From Pseudomonas mosselii (GTDB lineage: Bacteria > Pseudomonadota > Gammaproteobacteria > Pseudomonadales > Pseudomonadaceae), in NCBI RefSeq assembly GCF_003205295.1, contig NZ_QJRP01000017.1:1-64000 (forward strand): a stretch of 64,000 nucleotides of DNA. Reading direction: 5' to 3'. Below the pieces are notes generated by a model. The model was not told where the DNA came from, did not search any database, and worked only from the letters and a program-made list of their open reading frames with translations. This document shows, piece after piece, positions 33,470-41,655 of this stretch. The position numbers and the translations under genes are program-made. Within the stretch, counting starts at the first letter, position 1. Every line of letters begins with the position of its first letter.

Positions 33470-34282
33470 TCAGTCAGAAATCCGAACGCCGCAATCGAGT
33501 GCCGAAGCTGCCAGCCTCGCCATCTCAAGCCTGCTGTCCGGCTGAACGCCGTCCTCGATCATCCAGGTCGCTGACAACCCTGCCCATGCCAGCACCCATT
33601 GCAAAAGCCTGGGCCTATCAATACTGGCAGCAGCCGAGATGATCGCGATCCGGTGCACAAAGCCGTCCGGCGCCAGCACGCTTGCATCGTCCGGGTTGCA
33701 GAGAATATTGGCGTAATCGAAGCCCCGCTCGCCGCACAAACCCTTGGGATCGATGGCGAGCCATCCAGCCGGCCCGAAATCCAGCACATTGCCGTGATGG
33801 ATATCGCCGTGCAGTACCACCACATCCTGTGGCGCAGCCAAAAGCGCCCTCGCCGCCCTGGCGCTGTGCTCCATCACCCCGCCGTGAGTCGCTGCCGCGC
33901 CCCACAGCGCTTCGAACCATTGTTCCAGCGGAACCAGCGCAGGCATGGGCTTAGCGCGTGGCGCATGAAGTCGGGCTGCCACCGCACAGAGGATGCGCGT
34001 AGCCTCGTCATCCCGGCCATCGGCAACCATCTGCGCCAAAGATGCCGAGCCTTGCGCCCGCGTCATCAACAACGCCTCGCCATCGTGAGCCAGCACCGGC
34101 GCCGCACCGTCACCGGCCCACCAGGCCATGAGCTGGTTGCCGGCCTGCTCCTGCGGTGACTGCGCGATTTTCAGCATGGCGGGTGTATCGCCCTGGCGAA
34201 CGGGGAGAAGATGGCCGTTCAACGAAACGAACGCCTCCCCGTCGAGGGTCAGCCCCCATCGTTTCAGGTAGTGATCAATCAT
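33470..34282 (-). CDS. Aminoglycoside phosphotransferase-like kinase, APH(6)/StrB type
   Basis: A 270-residue kinase of the choline/aminoglycoside kinase fold. The probable ATP-binding lysine is in PAMLKIAQ (residue 38). The catalytic loop is VVVLHGDIHHGNVLDF, with Asp160 and Asn165, and the metal-binding Asp178 is in AIDPKGLCGERGFDYAN. It resembles streptomycin 6-phosphotransferases along its full length, but chromosomal relatives often act on other substrates. Its start overlaps by eight bases the end of an unknown gene of different composition, so the two are translated together. Confidence 0.82.
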   Translation of the reverse strand: MIDHYLKRWGLTLDGEAFVSLNGHLLPVRQGDTPAMLKIAQSPQEQAGNQLMAWWAGDGAAPVLAHDGEALLMTRAQGSASLAQMVADGRDDEATRILCAVAARLHAPRAKPMPALVPLEQWFEALWGAAATHGGVMEHSARAARALLAAPQDVVVLHGDIHHGNVLDFGPAGWLAIDPKGLCGERGFDYANILCNPDDASVLAPDGFVHRIAIISAAASIDRPRLLQWVLAWAGLSATWMIEDGVQPDSRLEMARLAASALDCGVRISD

Positions 34283-35339
34283 GGTTCCGATACTTGATAC
34301 CGATGCTCGACAGTGCGGCCAGCTCCAGTGGGTTCAACTGGTTCAGGCCATCGATAGTGGGTGAACTCGGTATACGAATATCGGGCAGGTCAAGCTTCGC
34401 GCGAAGCAGACTGATCAGGTTGTCAGTCAGACCCTCTGCGCGGGCCAGACGGGACAGAAGCTGATCGTTATCATCAGCCAACCCCGATAGCTCACTAGCA
34501 ATCCCCATGAGCCCATGTGCCCGCTGGCCGAAATAACCTTCCAGTTGCTCCAGCGTCTTGTTTGCCTCCTGAGTGCCCAGATTGTTGACATGTTCCTGGA
34601 GCTGTTCGCTAATGAAATCATTCTGCGCTTGGGCATCTAATAGCATTTCAGAATTGTTCCTGTTCTTTTCGAGCCACCGGGCTTCCTGAACCTGCAGGAA
34701 AGTTATCAGCCCCCCTAGAAATACGCTTGTGTTTGGACGGCCGGTGGCCAAGTTTGCCAGTGCCGCCTTGATTGAAGGCTTATGCGAGACGGCATCATGA
34801 GTCAAACTCAACGCCAGGGTGCGGACCAGTTGCAAGTCTCCACGGGTCTTCACCATCCGCTCAATGTCTTTAAAGTTCACGCTCCCGTCGATAATGGCGC
34901 CTTGCAACGCTTCAATCTGCTCGGCCTTTAGCGTTACATCGAAGCGTTCTTGATTAATCTTGGACGAAGTCGAGAGCAGGCTTACTGTGTCGAGCACGCT
35001 CTTGAAGCCATTGCCGAAACCTCGACCAGGAGGCACCGCGTGGTCAGTCGGTTCGGTGTGTTGCAGGCGTAGATCTGCCGACAGGTCCTTGGCATCACCC
35101 CCTCGACCGAGACAGCTGAGTAACCAGTTGAGCAGGTCCTTGAGCGGCTGAGTTTTGGATACCGTCAGGTGCTGGAGCAAATGCCTGCCCGAACTGTATT
35201 CAATTCGTTTGGCCAGACGATTGGCCTCTGGCGAGGTACTGACCAATCGGACTTGCCCCTCAACCACAGTCTCTGACAGGGTCTGCTCGCTGATGTGGCT
35301 GGGCAGGAGCTGGGAATGCTGAATACCATTGACTGACAT
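34275..35339 (-). CDS. Unknown 354-residue protein, lower GC than neighbours
   Basis: I do not recognise this protein. It starts MSVNGIQHSQLLPSHISEQT with a Ser/Thr/Gln-rich N-terminus. A cysteine- and leucine-containing segment lies near residues 65-75 (LLNWLLSCLGRGG). The rest is mainly helical, with heptad-like stretches around 215-290 (FLGGLITFLQVQEARWLEKN, then LQEHVNNLGTQEANKTLEQL). No signal peptide is seen. Base composition is visibly lower in GC than flanking genes, suggesting acquisition. GGAG lies seven bases before the ATG. It overlaps the APH-like kinase gene and so forms a two-gene unit. Confidence 0.7.
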   Translation of the reverse strand: MSVNGIQHSQLLPSHISEQTLSETVVEGQVRLVSTSPEANRLAKRIEYSSGRHLLQHLTVSKTQPLKDLLNWLLSCLGRGGDAKDLSADLRLQHTEPTDHAVPPGRGFGNGFKSVLDTVSLLSTSSKINQERFDVTLKAEQIEALQGAIIDGSVNFKDIERMVKTRGDLQLVRTLALSLTHDAVSHKPSIKAALANLATGRPNTSVFLGGLITFLQVQEARWLEKNRNNSEMLLDAQAQNDFISEQLQEHVNNLGTQEANKTLEQLEGYFGQRAHGLMGIASELSGLADDNDQLLSRLARAEGLTDNLISLLRAKLDLPDIRIPSSPTIDGLNQLNPLELAALSSIGIKYRNHD

Positions 35340-35451
35340 AGGTAACTCCGTGGTTGAGCCTGGTCGTCAATGTAGGACCTTGGGCAACGCACGGGCTATC
35401 AACGCTGACCGATTTGTTTTAGACAGGGCTTTGCAAAGCAGTGGTTGCGTC

Positions 35452-35531
35452 AGCCAGCCATGCGCACCCCGCCGCCTGGCTTCGCTGAGTTCGTGTCCCA
35501 GACTTGTACACGCTCAAGCTGCTACGCCCGC
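35452..35531. repeat. Duplicate of the dusA 5' region (left copy)
   Basis: Bases 35462-35505 repeat without mismatch the 44 bases directly before the dusA start (36805-36848). Similarity continues into the first nine dusA codons (CTCAAGCTGCTACGCCC versus CTCAAGCCGCTACACCC). An overlapping frame reading MRTPPPGFAEFVSQT is a by-product of this repeat and is not counted as a gene. The repeats bracket about 1.3 kb with two small genes. Confidence 0.75.
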
Positions 35532-35686
35532 AACACCACGCCGCTGCAGCTAGCCTGTGGGATTACCAACCAAGTCACTGCAGCAGCGGCGCCAACTGCG
35601 TTTGGTGCAATCCCTGCGTCGAACATCGGATTTAGCCGCTTTCTTGTAGTCCGTTTCCCAAACATACTGCTGCCCACCATTTTTCG

Positions 35687-35715
35687 TTGCGACCGCCCTG
35701 CCAGGGCTCTAGTCT
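35687..35715 (+). promoter_or_regulatory. Sigma-70-like promoter of leader copy A
   Basis: TTGCGA (35687-35692), a 17-bp spacer, TAGTCT (35710-35715). The -10 sequence and the spacing match those of copy B at 9897-9925, while the spacers differ. The expected start near 35722 is the first base before the 5' hairpin. Confidence 0.62.
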
Positions 35716-35920
35716 CGGCCTGTCGTTGCATATCAACGATACAGCTTTGACAGGCTGTGACGAATAATCGTGTATGGCTTGCCGTTTATGGCGGCTGTAT
35801 GTGCGGGCACGCTTGCGTGCGCCGGAATTTTACGATTTTCGCCGGTCTGTCAACCCACGTACAGCTGCCACCCTTCTGTTTGACAGCAGGCAGGTGACCG
35901 CATCATTGAGAAAAATCGTG
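35716..35920 (+). ncRNA. Structured leader RNA, copy A, upstream of the MLKIVPDPP-family gene
   Basis: In RNA order the elements are as follows. A hairpin TCGTTG/CAACGA (35723-35739). A hairpin ACAGC/GCTGT with loop TTTGACAG (35741-35758). The 5' arm GGCGGCTGTATGTG (35790-35803). An internal hairpin GCACG-CTTG-CGTGC (35807-35820). A free element CTGTCAA (35847-35853), complementary to the loop. The 3' arm CACGTACAGCTGCC (35856-35869), giving a 14-bp stem with two G-U pairs. A UCUG/CAGG hairpin, again with loop TTTGACAG (35875-35890). Copy B keeps every element with different bases. It could be a pseudoknotted or switching leader. Confidence 0.72.
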
Positions 35921-36166
35921 ATGTTGAAGATCGTCCCCGACCCACCCCACAACCACCACTCCCTCGAAGACACCCTCATCCAGGCCACCGAGTACGCCCT
36001 GTGCGCGCAGAGTGTGGCGCATCAGGCTGTTCTGCTGCAGCCCAAGTCACACGCCTCGATTCTGATGCTGGCCTCCATGCATAAGATGGAGGCACTGCGC
36101 GTACTCCTGGAGTCGGCATTGATCCAGGTACAAATGCCGAATGCGCAGCCGCGCCCATTGCACTAG
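35921..36166 (+). CDS. Small MLKIVPDPP-family protein (DUF6124/DUF3077-like)
   Basis: An 81-residue protein starting MLKIVPDPPHNHHSLEDTLI, followed by two amphipathic helices with EYALCAQSVAHQAVLL and MHKMEALRVLLESALIQVQ. The N-terminal nine residues match the broken gene at 9692. Such small helical proteins occur in several copies in Pseudomonas genomes and have no known function. It follows the structured leader directly, with only a weak ribosome site, so translation may depend on the leader fold. Confidence 0.72.
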   Translation: MLKIVPDPPHNHHSLEDTLIQATEYALCAQSVAHQAVLLQPKSHASILMLASMHKMEALRVLLESALIQVQMPNAQPRPLH

Positions 36167-36196
36167 ACCACAAGGCATGTGGCGCCTGAGCTGACG

Positions 36197-36262
36197 TCAT
36201 CGCAGGGCAAGCCCGCTCCCACGCCATTGCGTCCCGACGTGGGAGCGAGCTTGCCCCGCGAT
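36197..36262. repeat. REP pair, GGGGCAAGCCC type
   Basis: Two imperfect inverted arms (CATCGCAGGGCAAGCCCGCT and GGAGCGAGCTTGCCCCGCGA) with a spacer of about 20 bp, between the two small DUF genes. Confidence 0.75.
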
Positions 36263-36301
36263 AGCGACAGACCAGGCGGCGGAACACTTCAGGGAGATTC
36301 A

Positions 36302-36574
36302 ATGATGACCACAGACACCACCACGCCCCACACCACCGTGGGCAAGACCAAGTTCTACCAGGGCGAAGGCCAGACCGACCCGCTGTTCTGCATCGAACCC
36401 GGGATCCCTTGCCAGCATGCGCGGGATCAGGCCTCGGAACTGATGGGCTGCGTGCGCGACCTGACCATCACCGGGATCATGGAGGAGAAGCCCCAACTGC
36501 TCTGGGCGTCGTATTACCTGAGCGCGCTGGCCAAGGCGCTGATGGATGATGCGGAGTTGGGGATGAGCCACTGA
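36302..36574 (+). CDS. DUF3077 domain protein
   Basis: A 90-residue protein. After a threonine-rich N-terminus comes the DUF3077-like core, LFCIEPGIPCQHARDQASEL, then a helical pair ending SALAKALMDDAELGMSH. AGGGAG lies five bases before the ATG. It has no leader like the gene before it, although both belong to related small-protein families. Function unknown. Confidence 0.78.
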   Translation: MMTTDTTTPHTTVGKTKFYQGEGQTDPLFCIEPGIPCQHARDQASELMGCVRDLTITGIMEEKPQLLWASYYLSALAKALMDDAELGMSH

Positions 36575-36620
36575 AGGCCAGCCCTTTCAAGGTGTTGAGA
36601 ATTGGCGTTCGGCTTGGACC

Positions 36621-36709
36621 TGCCGGGGTCGCTTTGCGCCCCTTTCGCGGCACAAGGCCGCTCCTACAGGGAGCGCGTCACCTGTAAGAGCGGCCTTGTG
36701 TCACGGAAG
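36621..36709. repeat. Degenerate BIME-like repeat
   Basis: One complete half (GCGGCACAAGGCCGCTCCTA) and a second, partly decayed half (AGAGCGGCCTTGTGTCACGG). It is a rearranged relative of the TAGGAGCGGCCTTGTG family. Confidence 0.65.
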
Positions 36710-36804
36710 GTGGGAAAGCCGCAGAGGCTGATCGCCGATCAAACCGGACGAATCCCGCCATGCTTGGTAAACTGGCAGCCATTCACTCTTTCCATCGCCA
36801 GCCA

Positions 36805-36848
36805 GCGCACCCCGCCGCCTGGCTTCGCTGAGTTCGTGTCCCAGACTT
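36805..36848. repeat. Right copy of the dusA 5' repeat
   Basis: A 44-bp sequence ending directly at the dusA start codon and identical to 35462-35505. In this copy it is the functional upstream region of dusA. Confidence 0.8.
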
Positions 36849-37856
<1,008 letters not shown>

Positions 37857-37898
37857 GGGAACCTGGGGCGGGGTTGGCACTCGAAGGGTTAGCCTTTT

Positions 37899-37964
37899 AC
37901 CGCGGCCCTGGCGTTGGCCGGGGCTGCTTTGCAGCCCTTCGCGGGGCAAGCCCGCTCCTACACG
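37899..37964. repeat. Hybrid REP/BIME half-element
   Basis: Inner arms GGCCGGGGCTGCTTTGCAGC are followed by CGCGGGGCAAGCCCGCTCCT, a mixture of two palindrome classes, between dusA and tal. Confidence 0.6.
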
Positions 37965-38068
37965 GGAGCGGATTGCCTGCGTGGGTTTCCCGATACGCCT
38001 GCGACGGGCCTTGAGTGGCTGTCGGGGCTCGGGTAATGTCGAGTCATTGCACAGGACAGAGCACGCCC

Positions 38069-38989
38069 ATGACCTCCAAGCTGGAACAACTCAAGCAGTT
38101 CACCACCGTGGTCGCCGACACCGGCGACCTGGACGCCATCACCCGCCTCAAGCCGGTCGACGCCACCACCAACCCTTCGCTGCTGCTCAAGGCCGCCGCC
38201 ATCCCGGGTTACGCCGACCTGCTCAAGCAGGTCAAGGCCGATGCCAAGGGCAATGTCGACCTGGCCTGCGACAAGTTTGCCGTGTCGGTGGGCTCGGGCA
38301 TTCTCAAGGTCATTCCGGGGCGCATCTCCACCGAGGTGGACGCGCGGCTATCGTTCGACGAGCCGGCGCTGCTGAAAAAGGCCCGTCAGCTGATCGAGCT
38401 GTACGAAGCAGCCGGTGTGCCGAAAGACCGCGTGCTGATCAAGCTGGCCTCCACCTGGGAAGGCATCCGCGCCGCCGAGAAGCTGGAGAAGGAAGGCATC
38501 CAGACCAACCTCACCCTGCTGTTTTCCTTCGCCCAGGCCCAGGCCTGCGCCGATGCAGGGGTGTTCCTGATCTCGCCGTTCGTGGGGCGCATCTACGACT
38601 GGTACAAGAAGAGCACCGGCAAGGAATACGTCGGCGCCGAGGATCCAGGCGTGCAGTCGGTCACCCGCATCTACGACTACTACAAGACCAACGGCTACAA
38701 CACCGTGGTCATGGGCGCGAGCTTCCGCAACATCGGCCAGATCGAACAGCTGGCCGGCTGCGACCGCCTGACCATCAGCCCCGAGCTGCTGCAGCAACTG
38801 TCGGACGACCAGGGCGAACTGCCACGCCTGCTCAAGCCGGGCAATGCCGGCGAGGCCAAGCAACAGTTGAACGAGAGCCAGTTCCGCTGGGCAATGAACG
38901 AAGACGCCATGACCACCGAGAAGCTGGCCGAAGGCATCCGCCAATTCGCCCGCGACCAGGAAAAACTGGAAGCGCTGATGGCTGGCTGA
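38069..38989 (+). CDS. tal: Transaldolase
   Basis: A 306-residue pentose-phosphate enzyme of the TalB class. The N-terminal signature is DATTNPSLLLKAA. The Schiff-base lysine is in VLIKLASTWEGIRAAEKLE (Lys125), and SPFVGRIYDWYKK follows. It exchanges dihydroxyacetone units between sugar phosphates in the cytosol. The frame runs upstream to 38015, but 38069 gives the standard N-terminus (MTSKLEQLKQF). It is a single gene. Confidence 0.96.
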   Translation: MTSKLEQLKQFTTVVADTGDLDAITRLKPVDATTNPSLLLKAAAIPGYADLLKQVKADAKGNVDLACDKFAVSVGSGILKVIPGRISTEVDARLSFDEPALLKKARQLIELYEAAGVPKDRVLIKLASTWEGIRAAEKLEKEGIQTNLTLLFSFAQAQACADAGVFLISPFVGRIYDWYKKSTGKEYVGAEDPGVQSVTRIYDYYKTNGYNTVVMGASFRNIGQIEQLAGCDRLTISPELLQQLSDDQGELPRLLKPGNAGEAKQQLNESQFRWAMNEDAMTTEKLAEGIRQFARDQEKLEALMAG

Positions 38990-39076
38990 CAAAGCCTGAT
39001 ACATCTTCGGCTTGATCGACGGGCGGTTAATGCAGAGCATTTCCCGCCCGTTTTCGTACCAGACCATAACACGCAC

Positions 39077-39165
39077 CCTGTGGGAGCGGGTTTACCCGCG
39101 AACACCGGCGCAGCCGGTGCCAGCCACCGCAGTGCCTTCTTCGCGGGTAAACCCGCTCCCACAGG
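39077..39165. repeat. REP pair, GGGTAAACCC type
   Basis: CCTGTGGGAGCGGGTTTACC and its inverted partner GGTAAACCCGCTCCCACAGG flank a 31-bp centre that itself contains an ACCGGCGCAGCCGGT palindrome. It lies after tal. Confidence 0.88.
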
Positions 39166-39205
39166 GCCTGAGCCAGACCCACCTCTCATGTTTTGCTCAA
39201 GATAG

Positions 39206-41062
39206 ATGACACCTACCCCGTCGCTCCCCCTCGTCCTCGCCGGCCCCATCCTGCGCCGCCTGGAATCGCAACGTCTGGCCATCTGGCTGGTCGGCTCGCA
39301 ACCGCTGCACCCCGAATTCCTCCTCGACCAGGCCGGCATCGGCGCCACTACGCGCTGCGAGGTGATCGCGGTCGGTACGCACGCCTTCATTCACCTGCTG
39401 GACATCCACTTCGACCACCCGCTGCCCAGCAACGTGGCGCTCGACTACGACCTGCGCCTGGCCAACGGCCAGGGCATCGCCGACTGGGCCCCGCACCTGC
39501 TCTACCCCGGCGCCAGCCGCCCGAGCTTCGTGCTGCGCGATCGCCTCGACCAGTTGCTCCACGGCTCCTGCCGCAAGCCCCACCACCCGGCTGCCGATGG
39601 CCTGCTCTGCGCCGACCGCCTGCTTGCCGCCAACCCGCAACCGGCAGAGCGCCCCGCCGTGCTGCTGATGAGCGGCGACCAGGTGTATGCCGACGATGTC
39701 GCCGGCCCCATGCTGCGTGCCATCCACGCGCTGATCGAGCGCCTGGGCCTGTTCGACGAGGCCCTCGATGGCGCCCTGGTCGACAGCGGCGCCGCGCTCT
39801 ATCGCCACCCGGCCTGCTACTACCACCGCGCCGACCTGCTGCCGGCCCAGGAAGGCAACGAGACCCTGCGCGAGCGCTTCTTCGGCGGCAAGCGCAAGCC
39901 GATCTTTTCGTCCAGCAACGCCGACAACCATCTGGTGACCTTCGCCGAGGTCATGGCCATGTACCTGCTGGTCTGGTCGCCGCTGCCGTGGACGCTGGTG
40001 CGGATGGACATGCCAGAGGGCCTGACCGACCAGCGCCAAGAACGTTACCGTCGCGAACTGCCGCTGATCGAGGCCTTCCGCGACGGCCTCGGCCAGGTGG
40101 CGCGGGTGATGGCCCACCTGCCCTGCCTGATGATCTTCGACGACCACGACATCACCGACGACTGGAACCTGTCGGCGCAATGGGAACAGACCGCTTACGG
40201 CCACCCGTTCTCGCGGCGCATCATCGGCAACGCCCTGCTCGGCTACCTGCTGTGCCAGGGCTGGGGCAACGATCCGGACGGCTGCGCAGCGCTGGTCGGG
40301 CAATGCCGGCAACTGAACGAGGCGCGGGACGAGCTGATCGCCGAGCTGCTGCGCTTCCAGGGCTGGCAGTACGCGCTGCCCAGCGATCCACCGCTGCTGG
40401 TGCTGGACACCCGCACCCGCCGCTGGCGCAGCGAAAGCAGCCTGGACAAGCCCTCCGGCCTGCTCGATTGGGAGGCGCTGAGCGAATTGCAGCAGGCGCT
40501 GCTCGACCATCCTTCGGCGATCATCGTGTCGCCGGCGCCGATCTTCGGGGTCAAGCTGATCGAAACCGTGCAGCGGGTGTTCAGCGCCCTGGGCTACCCG
40601 CTGCTGGTGGATGCGGAAAACTGGATGGCCCATCGCGGCGCGGCGCGGGTGATCCTCAACATCTTCCGCCACTCGCGCACACCGGGGCACTACGTGGTGC
40701 TGTCGGGCGACGTGCACTACTCGTTCGTCTACGAAGTGCTGATCCGCCACCGCCAGCGCAGCCCGCACCTGTGGCAGGTGACCAGCAGCGGGATCAAGAA
40801 CGAGTTTCCCCGGCGCCTGCTGGATATGCTCGACCGGCTCAACCGCTGGCTGTACTCGCCGCGCTCGCCGCTCAACTGGTTTACCAAGCGCCGGGAAATG
40901 GAAGTGGTGCCGCGTACGCCCAGCCGCAGCAAGGCCGGGGAACGGTTGTGGAACAGCGCGGGGTTGGGGCAGGTGTTCTTCGATGGCCAGGGGCGGCCGG
41001 AGCGGGTGTTGCAGCTCAATGCCGACGGCACGGCGGCAACCGAATTCATCAGGCGGAATTGA
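39206..41062 (+). CDS. PhoD-like metallophosphatase family protein
   Basis: A 618-residue protein of the PhoD-like phosphatase superfamily. Metal-binding segments are MSGDQVYADDVAGP near residue 155, FDDHDITDDWN near 311, and VLSGDVHYSF near 498. There is no signal peptide or Tat motif, so unlike classical PhoD it should be cytoplasmic. An N-terminal beta-rich domain of about 100 residues precedes the catalytic part. Substrates of this subgroup are not established. The ribosome site before ATG 39206 is weak. Confidence 0.85.
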   Translation: MTPTPSLPLVLAGPILRRLESQRLAIWLVGSQPLHPEFLLDQAGIGATTRCEVIAVGTHAFIHLLDIHFDHPLPSNVALDYDLRLANGQGIADWAPHLLYPGASRPSFVLRDRLDQLLHGSCRKPHHPAADGLLCADRLLAANPQPAERPAVLLMSGDQVYADDVAGPMLRAIHALIERLGLFDEALDGALVDSGAALYRHPACYYHRADLLPAQEGNETLRERFFGGKRKPIFSSSNADNHLVTFAEVMAMYLLVWSPLPWTLVRMDMPEGLTDQRQERYRRELPLIEAFRDGLGQVARVMAHLPCLMIFDDHDITDDWNLSAQWEQTAYGHPFSRRIIGNALLGYLLCQGWGNDPDGCAALVGQCRQLNEARDELIAELLRFQGWQYALPSDPPLLVLDTRTRRWRSESSLDKPSGLLDWEALSELQQALLDHPSAIIVSPAPIFGVKLIETVQRVFSALGYPLLVDAENWMAHRGAARVILNIFRHSRTPGHYVVLSGDVHYSFVYEVLIRHRQRSPHLWQVTSSGIKNEFPRRLLDMLDRLNRWLYSPRSPLNWFTKRREMEVVPRTPSRSKAGERLWNSAGLGQVFFDGQGRPERVLQLNADGTAATEFIRRN

Positions 41063-41078
41063 ATAGACGCTTGATACC

Positions 41079-41162
41079 GCGCCGGCTTCTTCGCGGGTAA
41101 ACCCGCTCCCACAGATCATACGGTGCCTGTGGGAGCGGGTTTACCCGCGAAGAAGCCGGCGC
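41079..41162. repeat. Perfect long inverted repeat, GGGTAAACCC REP pair
   Basis: Bases 41079-41114 and 41127-41162 are perfect reverse complements over 36 bp, with a 12-bp spacer. The arms contain CTTCTTCGCGGGTAAACCCG. It lies between the convergent PhoD-like and hsbA genes and could end transcripts from both sides. Confidence 0.92.
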
Positions 41163-41172
41163 AGCACTTGAA

Positions 41173-41655
41173 TCAGGACCGCTCGAGCGCGCTCACCAGG
41201 TCATGGAAGGCTTCACGGTTGGAGTCGTTCAAGCCCATGAGGATCTTGTGCGCCTCCAGCACCTTGGAACGCACCACGCTCTCGTCCTGGTCCTGGGACG
41301 GCAGGTCGGTCAGGCACTCCGGGCACGGCACCGGGCGGTCGACGATATTGAACACCTGGTCGAAGCCCATGGACTGCAGCAGGCGGGAAATGTCCGGGTT
41401 GGTGGTGACCACGGTCGGCAGCAGGCCGACCTTCTGCCGGGACAGGATCGACAGCTTGGCCAGCAGGCCGAGGGTGGTGCTGTCGATGCTCTCGGTTTCG
41501 GTCAGGTCGATGACGATGGCCGAGAAGTTCAGCGCGGTGAAGATCTTCTCGATCGTCGCATCCAGCGCCGAACACAGGGTCAGGCGCACTTCACCGACAA
41601 ATTTCAGAACGAAAGTCCCACTCTGCTCGGCGAACTGGATTCTACCAGTACTCAT
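41173..41655 (-). CDS. hsbA: Anti-anti-sigma factor (STAS domain)
   Basis: A 160-residue STAS-domain protein. The phosphorylation site motif DLTETESIDSTTLGLLAKL places Ser56 at the position of the regulatory serine of P. aeruginosa HsbA. There HsbA, in its two phosphorylation states, partitions between the anti-sigma factor FlgM and a diguanylate cyclase, shifting cells between swimming and biofilm. It overlaps the end of hsbR by four bases. The hsbD cyclase gene that follows in P. aeruginosa is not next to it here. Confidence 0.9.
   Translation of the reverse strand: MSTGRIQFAEQSGTFVLKFVGEVRLTLCSALDATIEKIFTALNFSAIVIDLTETESIDSTTLGLLAKLSILSRQKVGLLPTVVTTNPDISRLLQSMGFDQVFNIVDRPVPCPECLTDLPSQDQDESVVRSKVLEAHKILMGLNDSNREAFHDLVSALERS

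Noticed and set aside
34275..35339. Type III effector suggestion for the 354-residue unknown
   Set aside because: Only a Ser/Thr-rich N-terminus suggests it. No secretion genes, chaperone or effector domain are visible.
35445..35750. 101-codon frame beginning MRQPAMRTPPPGF
   Set aside because: It covers the duplicated dusA upstream sequence and runs across the predicted promoter and the first hairpin of leader A. There is no ribosome site and its composition is not protein-like.
35716..35920. Structured leader considered as a retron, attC site or transposon end
   Set aside because: No reverse transcriptase, integrase or transposase gene is adjacent, the pairing pattern is not that of attC, and a promoter plus a downstream ORF fit a leader RNA better.
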